Notes: generated from the letters alone by a model not told the origin. Shown: positions 21,202 through 29,875, numbered from the stretch's first letter. The stretch is 64,000 bases of DNA from Myxococcales bacterium (GCA_016707895.1 JADJGV010000009.1:328581-392580), one strand, 5' to 3'. Numbers and translations are program-made.

Positions 21202-21933
21202 TTATACGGCGCCCACCGGGGGCGGGGCAAATAGCCGGATCGCGGCGGCCGCCAGGAGCCCGGCGGTCTCGGCCCGCAGGATGGTCGGCCCCAGCGACAC
21301 CGGCTCGAAGCCGGCCCGGTCGGCGGCCTCCAGCTCGTCGGGGGCCAGGCCGCCCTCGGGGCCGACCAGGATCGCGACGTGGTCGCCGGCGGCGTGGGCG
21401 GCGCCCAGGGGCGGGCCGCCGGGGTGCGCGACCAGCCGGCGCCCGGCGGTCAGGCCCGCCAGCGCCGCCGCCAGCTCGGTGACCGGGGCGATGGTCGGCA
21501 CGTCGGCCCGGCCGCACTGGCGCGCCGCGGCCACCGCCAGGGCCTGGTGCCGCTGGTGGCGGCTGGCCCGGCGGGCGTCATCGAGGCGGACCACCGAGCG
21601 CGCGCAGGCGCAGGGCACGATCGCGTCGACCCCGACCTCGACCAGCTTCTCCAGGCACCAGTCCATCCGCTCGCCCTTGATCAGCGCCTGCAGCACGGTC
21701 AGCCGGGGGCGGGGCGGGGCCACCGCGCGCACCGCGCCGACCGTCAGCCGGGCGCTGGCGGGCCCGATCGTGGCGGCCACCGCGTCGGCCTCGCGGCCGG
21801 CGCCGTCGAACAGCGCCACCGGGTCGCCCACCGCCAGCCGCCGCACCCGGAACAGGTAGGCGTAGTCGTCGCCGTCGACGGTCAGCTCGCCGGTCGCCAG
21901 CCGGGCCGGCGCCACCAGCAGGCGGGCGGTCAC
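21202..21933 (-). CDS. rsmE: 16S rRNA m3U1498 methyltransferase RsmE
   Basis: 243 residues from the GTG at 21933, overlapping the prmA stop. SPOUT-family methyltransferase: N-terminal PUA-like part (YLFRVRRLAVGDPVALFDG), then the central ALIKGERMDWCLEKLVEVGV and the knot motifs ILVGPEGGLAPDELE and SLGPTILRAETA. The family methylates N3 of U1498 in the small-subunit decoding region, using S-adenosylmethionine. Pairing with prmA is a common bacterial arrangement. Confidence 0.96.
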   Translation of the reverse strand: MTARLLVAPARLATGELTVDGDDYAYLFRVRRLAVGDPVALFDGAGREADAVAATIGPASARLTVGAVRAVAPPRPRLTVLQALIKGERMDWCLEKLVEVGVDAIVPCACARSVVRLDDARRASRHQRHQALAVAAARQCGRADVPTIAPVTELAAALAGLTAGRRLVAHPGGPPLGAAHAAGDHVAILVGPEGGLAPDELEAADRAGFEPVSLGPTILRAETAGLLAAAAIRLFAPPPVGAV

Positions 21934-22817
21934 GAGGTCCGGCGCAGGACCGCGCTGGACCAGGCCGGGTCGGCCGCGCTGGGCCGGATGGCCACGACCG
22001 TGAACCCGACCGCGGCGTAGGCCTCGGCCACCGCCTCGGCCTGGGGCGACAGCAGCCCCGACATCACCAGCGTGCCGCCGGGCGCCACCCGCGGGGCGAG
22101 GCCGGGCAAGAGCTCGCGCAGCACGTGGGCCTGGATGTTGGCCAGCACCAGCTCGAACTGGCCGTCGACGTCGCCGACCGGCGTCGCCGCCGAGGCGATG
22201 CGGTCGCCGACCGCGTTGACGCCGGCGTTCTCCGCGCACGCGGCCACCGCGATGGGGTCGTTGTCGACCGCCACCACCGTCGCCGCCGGCCACAGCTTGA
22301 CCGCCGCGATCGCCAGGATGCCCGAGCCGGTGCCGACGTCGAGCACCCGCGCCGGGGCCAGCCCCTCGGCGTCCAGCCGGTCCAGCTCCTCGAGGACCAG
22401 CCGCGTCGACGCGTGGGTGCCGGTGCCGAACGCCATGCCGGGGTCGAGCGCGATCACCACGTCGGTGGCGGTGGGCTCGTAGGACTCCCAGCTGGGGACC
22501 ACGACGATGCGCGGGCTGATGCGGGTGACGTGGAAGTAGCGCTTCCAGGCGTCGCGCCACTCGGCCTCGGGCAGCGCCGGCTGGGCCCGGACCGTCGACG
22601 GATCGACGCCCAGGCCCGCCTCGGCGAACGCCGCGACCGCCGCCCGCACCTCGGCCACGATGGCCTCCTGGTCCGCCAGCGGCGCCCAGATGACCACCTC
22701 GTCGCCACGCACCTCGGTACCTTCCTTGGCCGGCTCGCACGCGTCCGCCAGCAACGCCGCCACCTCGTCGACGTCACTCGCCGCCGCCGGAACGATGATC
22801 TCGACCCAGTCTGTCAC
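21930..22817 (-). CDS. prmA: Ribosomal protein L11 methyltransferase PrmA
   Basis: 295 residues from the GTG at 22817, with the purine-rich AGGCGAT just before it; the reading frame extends further up but into the hairpin repeat. The N-terminal domain recognises L11, the linker ends at LDPGMAFGTGTHAST, and motif I of the Rossmann methyltransferase is LDVGTGSGILAIAAVKL. LANIQAHVLRELLPG is the NxxA-type motif region. It trimethylates lysines and the N-terminus of L11. It overlaps rsmE by four bases and is preceded by the repeat element at 22944. Confidence 0.95.
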   Translation of the reverse strand: MTDWVEIIVPAAASDVDEVAALLADACEPAKEGTEVRGDEVVIWAPLADQEAIVAEVRAAVAAFAEAGLGVDPSTVRAQPALPEAEWRDAWKRYFHVTRISPRIVVVPSWESYEPTATDVVIALDPGMAFGTGTHASTRLVLEELDRLDAEGLAPARVLDVGTGSGILAIAAVKLWPAATVVAVDNDPIAVAACAENAGVNAVGDRIASAATPVGDVDGQFELVLANIQAHVLRELLPGLAPRVAPGGTLVMSGLLSPQAEAVAEAYAAVGFTVVAIRPSAADPAWSSAVLRRTS

Positions 22818-22943
22818 GATCGCCTCGCGTTCGATTGGGCAGAGGGACGGACGTCTCCGCGTTTCCGCAAAACGCCGCCGCCCTTCCGGGAGTCTCGCGC
22901 CCCACGTCTGCCGTGGGTATGTCAGCAACACCCCCGCGCCACG

Positions 22944-23003
22944 CTCTCGCGTTTCGGGTGGGGCCCCACGTCTTGTGGGGGAGGGTTTTTTCGAAAAACC
23001 CTC
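22944..23003 (+). repeat. Paired-hairpin repeat element (locus B) between prmA and rpsU
   Basis: The flank TCTCGCGTTTCGGG is followed by hairpin A (22964-22980: arms CCCCAC/GTGGGG, loop GTCTT) and then hairpin B (22981-23003: 10-bp arms GAGGGTTTTT/AAAAACCCTC, 3-base loop). Order, spacing and flank match loci A and C although the arms differ in sequence, so pairing is conserved rather than sequence. Hairpin B ends three bases beyond the rpsU stop codon and may serve as its terminator on the minus strand. A degenerate half copy (TCTCGCG plus a CCCAC/GTGGG arm pair) lies just upstream around 22893-22919. Confidence 0.82.
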
Positions 23004-23005
23004 TC

Positions 23006-23245
23006 TTACATACGCCCGGGGCCGGTCGTGCCGAAGCCGAGCTTGCGCTTCATCTCGCGACGCAGCCGCTTGCGGGCCTCGCGGGTCTTCCGCTTCTTCT
23101 TCACCGAGGGCTTCTCGTAGAAGCGGCGGCGCTTCAGCTCCTGCAGGATGCCTTCCTTCGACATCTTCTGCTTGAGGATCTTCATGGCCTTCTCGAGGCT
23201 GTCACGAACCTCGACTTCGACCGGCTTACCGAAGGAGCTTTCCAT
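23006..23245 (-). CDS. rpsU: Small-subunit ribosomal protein bS21
   Basis: 79 residues, basic, with the S21 hallmarks: the alternating N-terminal strand (VEVEVRDSLEKAMKILKQKM), ILQELKRRRFYEKPSVKKKR and an Arg/Lys-rich helix. The start MESSFGKPVEV is chosen over the upstream in-frame ATG at 23314 because bS21 begins here. No Shine-Dalgarno is visible: the bases before the ATG read CACCTCT, a sequence identical to the 16S anti-Shine-Dalgarno. bS21 sits next to the 16S 3' tail in the ribosome. Hairpin B of repeat locus B follows the stop directly. Confidence 0.95.
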   Translation of the reverse strand: MESSFGKPVEVEVRDSLEKAMKILKQKMSKEGILQELKRRRFYEKPSVKKKRKTREARKRLRREMKRKLGFGTTGPGRM

Positions 23246-23349
23246 AGAGGTGCGATGGGGTATCCGATCGAGGGTCCGAAAGCAAGCTGGATCCCGGTCG
23301 GGGTCGGCGATCATGGCCCAAAATCAGGGGCCGCCCTGAGCTGGGCCGA

Positions 23350-23383
23350 AAACGCCGACGCCCCCGCAGGGCGCGAGGGCGTC
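23350..23383 (-). terminator. Intrinsic terminator-like hairpin after the 64-residue gene
   Basis: On the minus strand a 7-bp hairpin with arms GACGCCC/GGGCGTC (23357-23363 and 23377-23383) is followed by GGCGTTTTCGG, a short T run in otherwise very GC-rich DNA. It lies about 90 bases after the stop of the small conserved gene and separates it from rpsU. Confidence 0.5.
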
Positions 23384-23474
23384 AGGTCGGGGCCGCCAGA
23401 TTCCGGCCGCCGCTAGCAAAGGAGCCCGTGAGCGTCGCGGCCGCGCCTCTCGCGAGGGCCGCCGCGTCGAGGCC

Positions 23475-23669
23475 TCACGCCTTGTGCTTGTAGAAGAGCG
23501 TGATGGTCAGGCAGTGGAACTCCGAGTCGGAGGACTGCGTGACGATCTTGTCGACGATGTCGACGCGATCCTGGTTCGTGCGCATCCAGTCGGTGATGAC
23601 CTCGCCGAGGAGCTCGCGCTCCTTGGCCTTGGTCGCAGAGAAAACCTTCACTCCAGTTACGTCCAGCAC
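23475..23669 (-). CDS. Small conserved-looking protein of unknown function upstream of rpsU
   Basis: 64 residues from a GTG with a strong Shine-Dalgarno (GAAGGAG, 7 bases ahead); the in-frame extension to 23810 is rejected because the ribosome site lies inside it. The sequence KVFSATKAKERELLGEVITD and IVDKIVTQSSDSEFHCLTIT looks like a compact alpha/beta domain with one Cys. From memory similar short proteins occur in other myxobacteria, but I cannot name a family. It is transcribed toward rpsU, from the promoter at 23817-23844, through a leader of about 140 bases that holds a GCGGGG/CCCCGC hairpin. Confidence 0.75.
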   Translation of the reverse strand: MLDVTGVKVFSATKAKERELLGEVITDWMRTNQDRVDIVDKIVTQSSDSEFHCLTITLFYKHKA

Positions 23670-23816
23670 GCGTGCTCCTTCATCGTTCGTTGCTGCTTGG
23701 GCGGAAGCTCTGGCCACGTCGACCTCGTTTCCTGCGGGGCTCCTCCCCGCGCTGTGAAAGATACGTTGGCTTAGCCACGAAAGAATGCCCGCCCCCGCAG
23801 TTTCAGTCAAGACATA

Positions 23817-23844
23817 TTTATACAGTATTGTTGGTGGCTGTCAG
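23817..23844 (-). promoter_or_regulatory. Sigma70-like promoter for the 64-residue gene
   Basis: On the minus strand CTGACA (23844-23839), a 16-base spacer and TATAAA (23822-23817) lie in the most AT-rich stretch of the window. The distance to the GTG at 23669 gives a leader of about 140 bases. A second candidate (TTGACT at about 23810) overlaps the downstream part. Confidence 0.55.
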
Positions 23845-23967
23845 TAGCTTTCGTAGCAAGATGATTGAAGAAAACCGTCGTGCACCCATTCTGCCAACAG
23901 CGGAATTCCACCCCGGTCCTGCAGTGGTCCGAGGACTTCCAGCCGTCGTGACAGGGACCTGCGGGTC

Positions 23968-24276
23968 CTACTGGACGGGTGGTCGGCTGGCGCCGGCCTT
24001 CATGCTCGCGGCCCGACCGCGGGCGCGGCTATCCAGGCGGGCGATCTGCATGCGCCAGTCCGAAATATGAGCCGCCGTCACCCAGAAGCCGCACACCGCC
24101 ACGATCACCACGCCGAGCAGCGCCAGCTTGCCCACCACCGGCGCCAGGAACAGCGCCGCGACGACCGCGACCGTCGCCACCGACAGGCCGATCGCGAGCT
24201 GGCGCTGGGTGCGCTTGCTCCCCTCGATGTATCCGAGCAGGCGGGCGCGTTCCGTGGTGTCGCGATCGGCCGACAT
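23968..24276 (-). CDS. Small two-helix membrane protein, unknown function
   Basis: 102 residues from MSADRDTTERARLLG. A charged N-terminal helix (LLGYIEGSKRTQRQL) is followed by two transmembrane segments (AIGLSVATVAVVAALFLAP; LALLGVVIVAVCGFWVTAA) and a basic tail. No family recognised. It is divergent from the M16 peptidase gene (128 bases between starts). To its left, the stretch from 23670 to 23967 holds the promoter and leader of the small gene and no other coding region I can support. Confidence 0.65.
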   Translation of the reverse strand: MSADRDTTERARLLGYIEGSKRTQRQLAIGLSVATVAVVAALFLAPVVGKLALLGVVIVAVCGFWVTAAHISDWRMQIARLDSRARGRAASMKAGASRPPVQ

Positions 24277-24404
24277 CGCCCAACACCATACGGCGCGGGC
24301 CCTTCCACGCAAAGGCATCGAGCGCAGTCGTTCCGGCCAGATGCAACCCAACGGCGATGGCAGCGGTCGATCATTCGGGCTAGCTTCCCCCGCTGAGGAC
24401 CTTC

Positions 24405-25832
24405 ATGGCACGACACTCGACTCGACTCGCCGCCGCCGCGCTGGCGCTGCTGCTGCCGGCGACCGCCATCGCGCAACCCGCGCAGCCCGCGCGCCCACCG
24501 GCCTCGCGCCCCGCGCCACCGGTCGCCGGCAAGCCCGCGACGCCGCCCAAGCCCGGCGCGCTCAAGCTGCCCACCGTCGAGCGCTTCAAGCTCGAGAACG
24601 GCCTCGAGGTGGCGTACATGCGCCACGACGCGGCGCCGGTGGTGGCGGTCGAGGTCTGGTACCGCGTCGGCAGCAAGGACGAGCCGCGCGATCGCCGCGG
24701 CTCGGCCCACATGTTCGAGCACATGATGTTCAAGGGCACCGAGCGGGTGCGGCCCGAGGCCCACGGCGAGTTCATCGGCGGGCTCGGTGGCGACGTCAAC
24801 GCCCACACCACCGAGGACGCCACCGCGTACCTGCAGATGGTGCCGGTCGCGCAGCTCGACTTCGTGCTCGAGCTCGAGGCCGAGCGCATGCGCCACCTGC
24901 TGTTCCGCGACGACATGATCGCGACCGAGCGCGAGGTCGTGAAGGAAGAGATCCGCCAGCAGGACAACGACCCGATCACCCAGGGCCTCCTGCGCTTCCT
25001 GCAGATCGCGTACACCGCGCACCCGTACGCCTGGACCGCGGGTGGCGCCATCGCCGATCTCGACCGCACCACCGCGGCCGATCTGAAGAAGTTCTACGAC
25101 ACGTACTACCAGCCGTCGAACGCGCTGGTGGTGGTGGTCGGCGCCGTCGAGCTGGCCCAGGTCAAGGCGCTGGTCGAGCAGCGCTTCGGCGGCATCCCCG
25201 GCGCGCCGCCGCCGCCGCGCCCCGCCGCCGCCGCGCCCGAGCCGGCGCAGACCGCGGCGCGCAAGGACACCGTCGCCGCCGGGCAGATCGGCATCGTCTT
25301 CGCCGGCTGGAAGATCCCGCCGGCCAAGCACGACGACATCTACGCGCTCCAGGTGCTGTCGCTGGTGATGGGCGCCGGCGACTCGGCGCGGCTGCGCCAG
25401 CGCATCAAGGCCGCCGACCCCAAGACCAAGCAGCCGCTCGGCGTCGAGGCCGCGTCGCCGATCCTGGTGCGCGAAGACCCGGGGCTGTTCCTGGCGATCG
25501 GCGTCTACCGCGATCCCGCCGGCGCCGCGCCGATCGAGGCCGCGATCAACGACGAGCTGGCCAAGCTGATCGCCAAGCCGCCGGCCGCCGACGAGCTGCG
25601 CAAGGCCAAGAACCAGGTGCTGAGCGCGTTCGTGTTCGGCCTCGACAGCCCGCTGGGCCTGGCCGAGCAGATCGGCCAGTCGTGGATCCTCACCGGCGAC
25701 CCCGGCCAGTTCTTGCGCGACGTCGACGCCATCGAGCGCGTCACCGCCGCCGACCTGGCCCGCGTGGCCAAGACCTACCTCACGCCCGAGCGCGCCACCG
25801 TCGTCGTGGTGCCCCCGCGGAGCGCGCCATGA
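24405..25832 (+). CDS. M16-family zinc peptidase, catalytic subunit
   Basis: 475 residues with signal peptide (MARHSTRLAAAALALLLPA, then AIAQ) and a Pro-rich linker. The inverted zinc motif HMFEH is at 102-106, followed by MMFKGTERV and the downstream glutamate in EREVVKEEIRQQ. GGLGGDVNAHTTEDATAY and the C-terminal inactive half (IGIVFAGWKIPPAKHDD; LRQRIKAADP with the R-Y-type region reduced) follow. Length matches the two-domain bacterial mitochondrial-processing-peptidase-like proteins. Exported, so it acts in the periplasm. The stop overlaps the start of the second M16 gene (ATGA); the two probably form a heterodimer as in the alpha/beta subunits of processing peptidase. Confidence 0.94.
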   Translation: MARHSTRLAAAALALLLPATAIAQPAQPARPPASRPAPPVAGKPATPPKPGALKLPTVERFKLENGLEVAYMRHDAAPVVAVEVWYRVGSKDEPRDRRGSAHMFEHMMFKGTERVRPEAHGEFIGGLGGDVNAHTTEDATAYLQMVPVAQLDFVLELEAERMRHLLFRDDMIATEREVVKEEIRQQDNDPITQGLLRFLQIAYTAHPYAWTAGGAIADLDRTTAADLKKFYDTYYQPSNALVVVVGAVELAQVKALVEQRFGGIPGAPPPPRPAAAAPEPAQTAARKDTVAAGQIGIVFAGWKIPPAKHDDIYALQVLSLVMGAGDSARLRQRIKAADPKTKQPLGVEAASPILVREDPGLFLAIGVYRDPAGAAPIEAAINDELAKLIAKPPAADELRKAKNQVLSAFVFGLDSPLGLAEQIGQSWILTGDPGQFLRDVDAIERVTAADLARVAKTYLTPERATVVVVPPRSAP

Positions 25833-28039
25833 TCCGTCGCCTGCTCGCCGTCACGCTCCTCGTCGCCGCCTGCCGCCCCGCGCCGGTGCGCGAGGTCATC
25901 CCGCGCCTGCCCGGCGACGGCACCGCCAACGTCGAGGCCCCGCCCACCGACGAGCCGCCCCGCCCGGCGGCCAAGGATCCGTGGTCGGCGCGCACCGACC
26001 TCATCGCCGCGCCGCCGGCCGCGACCCCGGCGGCGATCAAGCTGCCGCCGGTCGAGCGCTGGACCTTGCCCAACGGCCTGCAGATCGTCGCGATCAAGGA
26101 CAGCCGGCTGCCGACCCTGTCGATGCGGCTGGCGATCCAGGCCGGGCGCGCCGAGGAGCCGCTGGCCCGCATCGGCGTCGCCGAGCTCACCGCCAACGTG
26201 CTGCCCAAGGGCACCAGGACCAAGACCGCGCTGCAGATCGCCAAGGCCATCGACTTCGTCGGCGGCTCGATCACCGCCGACGCGTCGCTCGAGTCGACCT
26301 GGGTCACCTGCGCCAGCCTGGCCAAGGACGCCAAGACCTGCCTCGCGCTCCTGCCCGAGATCGTCACCGCGCCGCGGTTCGCGGCCGACGAGGTGTCCAA
26401 GGCCAAGCAGCTGATGCTGACCGACATCAGCCGGCGGCTCGACGACACCGCCGCGCTGGCCGCGGCCCACGTCCAGAACCTGCTGTGGGGTGACGGCCAC
26501 GTCCGCGGCTGGGTGACCTCGGCCGCGTACGTCAACCAGCTGCAGCCGACCGACCTGGCCAGCTGGCACAAGGCGTGGTTCGTCCCCAACAACGCGGTGC
26601 TCGCGGTCACCGGCGACTTCGACCTGCCCAAGCTCAAGGCCGACCTGGCGCGCGCCTTCGGCGGGTGGAAGAAGGCCAAGACCCCGCCGCGCCCGCGCTA
26701 CCAGGAGCCGGCGCCGATCGCGATGGTGCGGCTGGTCGACAAGCCCGGCCTGACCCAGACCCAGATCCGCGTCGCCCAGCTGGGCCTCGCCCACGACGAC
26801 CCGCGCTTCTTCGCCAGCCTGGTGTGGAACGACGCGCTGGGCGCCGGCGGGTTCGCGTCGCGGCTGATGAAGGTGGTGCGGGTCGCCGGCGGCAAGACCT
26901 ACGGCGCGTCGTCGGCGTTCGACCGCAACGCCGAGCGCGGCGCGCTGGTCGCGACCACGTTCACCCGCACCGAGGAGACGCTCGCCACGCTCAAGCTGGT
27001 GCTCGGCGAGTTCGCCAAGATGGCCGCCGACGGGCCCACCGACGACGAGGTCGCCGCGGCGATCGCCCACGTCGCCGGCAGCTACACGCTGCACATGACC
27101 GGCGCCGACGAGCTGGCCGCGGCGCTGGTGACCGCCGACATGCACGGCCTGTCGCAGGCCTACGTCACCGACTACCCGGTGCTGGTCGGCAAGGTCACCC
27201 GCGCCGAGGCCGCCGAGGCCGCGCGCGACGTCTTGACCCCGGGCAAGGTGGTGGTGGTGCTGGTCGGCGACGGCGCCAAGATCGCGCCCCAGCTCACCGC
27301 CGCCGGCGTCGCGTTCCAGCGGGTCGCGTACGACGCGCCGATCGGCCCGCAGCCGGGCGGCGACAAGCCCAGCTTCGACGCCGCCAAGGTCGCGGCCGCG
27401 ACCAAGGTGCTCGACGCCGCGATCGCCGCCAAGGGCCCGCGGATCACGTCGATCAAGGCGCTGCGGATGACCGCGGCCGGGACGCTGCAGGCCCAGGGCC
27501 AGACCATCGACGTGGTGTTCAAGCGGACGCTGGTGCTGCCCGACAAGATGCGCATGGACATCAACCTGGCCAAGCAGTTCGAGGTCGCGATCGCGGTGGT
27601 CGGCGACAAGGGCTGGCAGCTCGGCCCGGGCGGCCTCGACGACATCCCGGCGTCGCAGCTGCCGGCGCTCGCGCAGCAGCGGTTCGTCGATCCCGAGCTG
27701 GTGCTGGTCCACGCTCGCGACAAGGGCGTGACCGCGGCGCTGGTCGGCGTCGACAAGGTCGACGGCGATCTGTGCGACGTCATCCACGTGATGGCGGCCG
27801 ACGACCTCGAGGTGTTCTTGCTGATCGACCAGAAGACCCACCTGCTGCGCCAGACGCGCTACCTCAACGGCGCCAACGAGACCCGCGAGACCTTCAGCGA
27901 CTACCGCCTCGTCGACGGCCTGCAGGTGGCGCACCACCGGGTCAGCACCGGCGGCAACGAGCAGTCGGACCTCAAGGTCGAGCAGGTCGAGATCGACCCG
28001 GTCGTCGCGGCCGACGCCTTCGCGAAGCCGGCCCCGTGA
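25829..28039 (+). CDS. Non-catalytic M16 subunit lipoprotein fused to a LolA/MucB-like domain
   Basis: 736 residues. The lipoprotein signal ends LVAAC-RP. The M16 fold spans about 70-500, but the zinc site is gone: the position of HxxEH reads GVAELTANVLPKGTRTK, so it cannot bind zinc there. RLMKVVRVAGGKTYGASSAF is the conserved substrate-binding region of the second half. After about 520 comes an extra domain (ALRMTAAGTLQAQGQTIDVV; DLEVFLLIDQKTHLLRQTRY; FSDYRLVDGLQVAHHRVS) with the pattern of LolA/MucB-like lipoprotein-binding sheets. ATGA overlap with the catalytic subunit upstream and a one-base overlap with the DUF4105 gene downstream. Confidence 0.88.
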   Translation: MIRRLLAVTLLVAACRPAPVREVIPRLPGDGTANVEAPPTDEPPRPAAKDPWSARTDLIAAPPAATPAAIKLPPVERWTLPNGLQIVAIKDSRLPTLSMRLAIQAGRAEEPLARIGVAELTANVLPKGTRTKTALQIAKAIDFVGGSITADASLESTWVTCASLAKDAKTCLALLPEIVTAPRFAADEVSKAKQLMLTDISRRLDDTAALAAAHVQNLLWGDGHVRGWVTSAAYVNQLQPTDLASWHKAWFVPNNAVLAVTGDFDLPKLKADLARAFGGWKKAKTPPRPRYQEPAPIAMVRLVDKPGLTQTQIRVAQLGLAHDDPRFFASLVWNDALGAGGFASRLMKVVRVAGGKTYGASSAFDRNAERGALVATTFTRTEETLATLKLVLGEFAKMAADGPTDDEVAAAIAHVAGSYTLHMTGADELAAALVTADMHGLSQAYVTDYPVLVGKVTRAEAAEAARDVLTPGKVVVVLVGDGAKIAPQLTAAGVAFQRVAYDAPIGPQPGGDKPSFDAAKVAAATKVLDAAIAAKGPRITSIKALRMTAAGTLQAQGQTIDVVFKRTLVLPDKMRMDINLAKQFEVAIAVVGDKGWQLGPGGLDDIPASQLPALAQQRFVDPELVLVHARDKGVTAALVGVDKVDGDLCDVIHVMAADDLEVFLLIDQKTHLLRQTRYLNGANETRETFSDYRLVDGLQVAHHRVSTGGNEQSDLKVEQVEIDPVVAADAFAKPAP

Positions 28040-29226
28040 TGCGCGCGCTGGCGTTCGTCGGGTTGATCGTGGCGGCGCTCGCGGTCGGCGCGCGGCCGGC
28101 GGCGGCCCAGCACGGCCGCATGGGCCTGATCGACGCGCGCCCCGGCGAGACCCCGCCGGTGGTGCAGCTGTACACGTTCGGGCGCGGCGCGCTGATCTTC
28201 GAGAAGTTCGGCCACACCGCGCTGTGCCTCGACTACAACGAGCCCGAGCGCGAGACCGCCTGCTTCAACTACGGGGTCACCGACTTCACGATCCCGGGCG
28301 CGACGCTCACCTGGCGGTTCATCCGCGGCAAGCAGGTGTTCTTCGTCGAGCCGATCCCGCTGTCGGGGATGATGCGGTTCTACAAGCACGAGGACCGGAC
28401 GATCTGGCGGCAGTCGCTGCCGCTGACGCCGGAGCAGGCCCGCGCCGCCGAGGCCAAGCTGCTGGGCGACCTCGATCCCAAGAAGGGCTCGTACATCTAC
28501 GATCACTTCGTCGACAACTGCACCACCCGGCTGCGCGACATCATCGACACCGCGTCGGGCGGCAAGCTCAAGGTCGACACCGAGCGCCGCTTCCCGCTGA
28601 CCCTGCGGCAGATGGGCCGGCGCGGCCTGGCCGAGCTGCCGCCGCTGATCGCGTTCGCCGACTTCGCGCTGGGGCGCTACCTCGACCAGCGGCCGACGGT
28701 GTGGCAGGCGATGTTCCACCCGTTCGTGCTGCGCGACGAGGTCGAGGCGGCGTTCGGGGTCAAGCCCGAGCTGCTCTACGAGCGGCGCGGCCCGCCGATC
28801 CCCGAGGACGGCCCCACCGATCGCCCGTACGCGATCCTGATCGGCCTGGTGCTGATGCTGCCGCTCCTGGCGGCGCGCCTGACCGGCCGCTTCGAGCGCG
28901 CCGCGCTGGCGATCGCCGCGATCCCGACCGGCCTGCTCGGCCTCGTGCTGTGGACGGTGGCGATCATCTCGACGATCCCGACGCTCCGCTGGAACGAGGC
29001 GCTGCTCCTGTACCTGCCGCTCGACCTGGCGCTGCCGTTCCTCGGCGCGGCCCGCCGCGAGACGTACGCGCGGGTGCGGCTGGGCATGGTGATCGTCGTG
29101 TCGCTGCTGTGCGCGATCGGCGTGTTCAAGCAGCCGCTGTGGATCCCGATCGCGATCGCCTTCGCGCTCCACGGCCTCACGTCGTTCGAGCTGGGTGGGC
29201 TGCTGGGTCGGCGCGCCGCGCGGTGA
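28039..29226 (+). CDS. DUF4105 periplasmic/membrane protein
   Basis: 395 residues, ATG sharing a base with the preceding TGA. After the signal peptide the DUF4105 (Lnb N-terminal-like) domain contains FEKFGHTALCLDY and DHFVDNCTTRLRDIID, whose His and Cys are the suspected catalytic pair in a papain-like NlpC-related fold. The C-terminus has about four transmembrane helices (from IGLVLMLPLLAARL to IPIAIAFALHG). Members are linked to lipoprotein or peptidoglycan processing. Its coupling to two M16 genes, one fused to a lipoprotein-binding-like domain, points to an envelope processing unit; this is inference. Its 3' end overlaps the convergent DUF1415 gene by 50 bases. Confidence 0.85.
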   Translation: MRALAFVGLIVAALAVGARPAAAQHGRMGLIDARPGETPPVVQLYTFGRGALIFEKFGHTALCLDYNEPERETACFNYGVTDFTIPGATLTWRFIRGKQVFFVEPIPLSGMMRFYKHEDRTIWRQSLPLTPEQARAAEAKLLGDLDPKKGSYIYDHFVDNCTTRLRDIIDTASGGKLKVDTERRFPLTLRQMGRRGLAELPPLIAFADFALGRYLDQRPTVWQAMFHPFVLRDEVEAAFGVKPELLYERRGPPIPEDGPTDRPYAILIGLVLMLPLLAARLTGRFERAALAIAAIPTGLLGLVLWTVAIISTIPTLRWNEALLLYLPLDLALPFLGAARRETYARVRLGMVIVVSLLCAIGVFKQPLWIPIAIAFALHGLTSFELGGLLGRRAAR

Positions 29227-29794
29227 TCAGCGCGTCGAGGGCGGCGGCCAGCGCGGCGCCGTCGCGCTGCATGCGGGCGTAGTTGGTGGCGGCGATGCGA
29301 TCGCCGATGTCCTGGACCGGCGGCAGGTAGGCGCCGGCCAGCACCGCGGCCTGGGCGGCGGGATCCATGACCGACGTGTTCTTGCGGACGCCGGCCAGCG
29401 TGCTGTGGCGCACCGCCTGGATCGTCGGGTCGGGCGTGCGGCGCAGGTACGGGATCAGCCGCTGGGCGTCGGTCTGGTCGAGCGGCGCGTCGGGGTGGAA
29501 CTCGGCCAGCGCCAGCGTGCGGCCGATCGGCGCCTCGTTGAGCCGGCCGCGCAGCCGGCGCAGCGCGGTCAGGTCGCCGGCGAAGGCCGGCAGCACGCAC
29601 AGCCCGATCACCGCGGTCGGCGACGCGGCGAACTGGGCCAGCGCGTCGGCGACGTCGGCCTCGTCGCAGGCCGCGACCCACAGCTCGTCCTTGGCCACCG
29701 TCGCCGCGGCCCACGGGCACAGGTCGAAGCGCGCGACCAGCGCGACGTACTCCTGCGCCCAGTAGCGCGCGCGCTCGGCGACCGTTGGGTCCAT
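29177..29794 (-). CDS. DUF1415 protein
   Basis: 205 residues from MDPTVAERARYW. Features of DUF1415: the WAQEYVALVARFDLCPWA opening with the conserved FxxCPWA, the middle VIGLCVLPAF, FHPDAPLDQTDAQRLIPYLR and RRTPDPTIQAVRHSTLAGVR. Cytoplasmic, biochemical function unknown. Standing alone, convergent with the DUF4105 gene; their 3' ends overlap by 50 bases, so antisense pairing of the two transcripts is possible. Confidence 0.9.
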   Translation of the reverse strand: MDPTVAERARYWAQEYVALVARFDLCPWAAATVAKDELWVAACDEADVADALAQFAASPTAVIGLCVLPAFAGDLTALRRLRGRLNEAPIGRTLALAEFHPDAPLDQTDAQRLIPYLRRTPDPTIQAVRHSTLAGVRKNTSVMDPAAQAAVLAGAYLPPVQDIGDRIAATNYARMQRDGAALAAALDALITARRADPAAHPARTT

Positions 29795-29875
29795 CGGGCG
29801 ATCGTACGCGAGATCGCGGGGGCCGGCGGGGCGCGGGCTAGGCACGCACGTCGCTCCGCGTCATCCGTAGAAGCC

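Noticed and set aside
23672..24070. Plus-strand frame in the AT-rich leader region
   Set aside because: Overlaps the promoter of the small gene and the 102-residue membrane gene; composition not protein-like.
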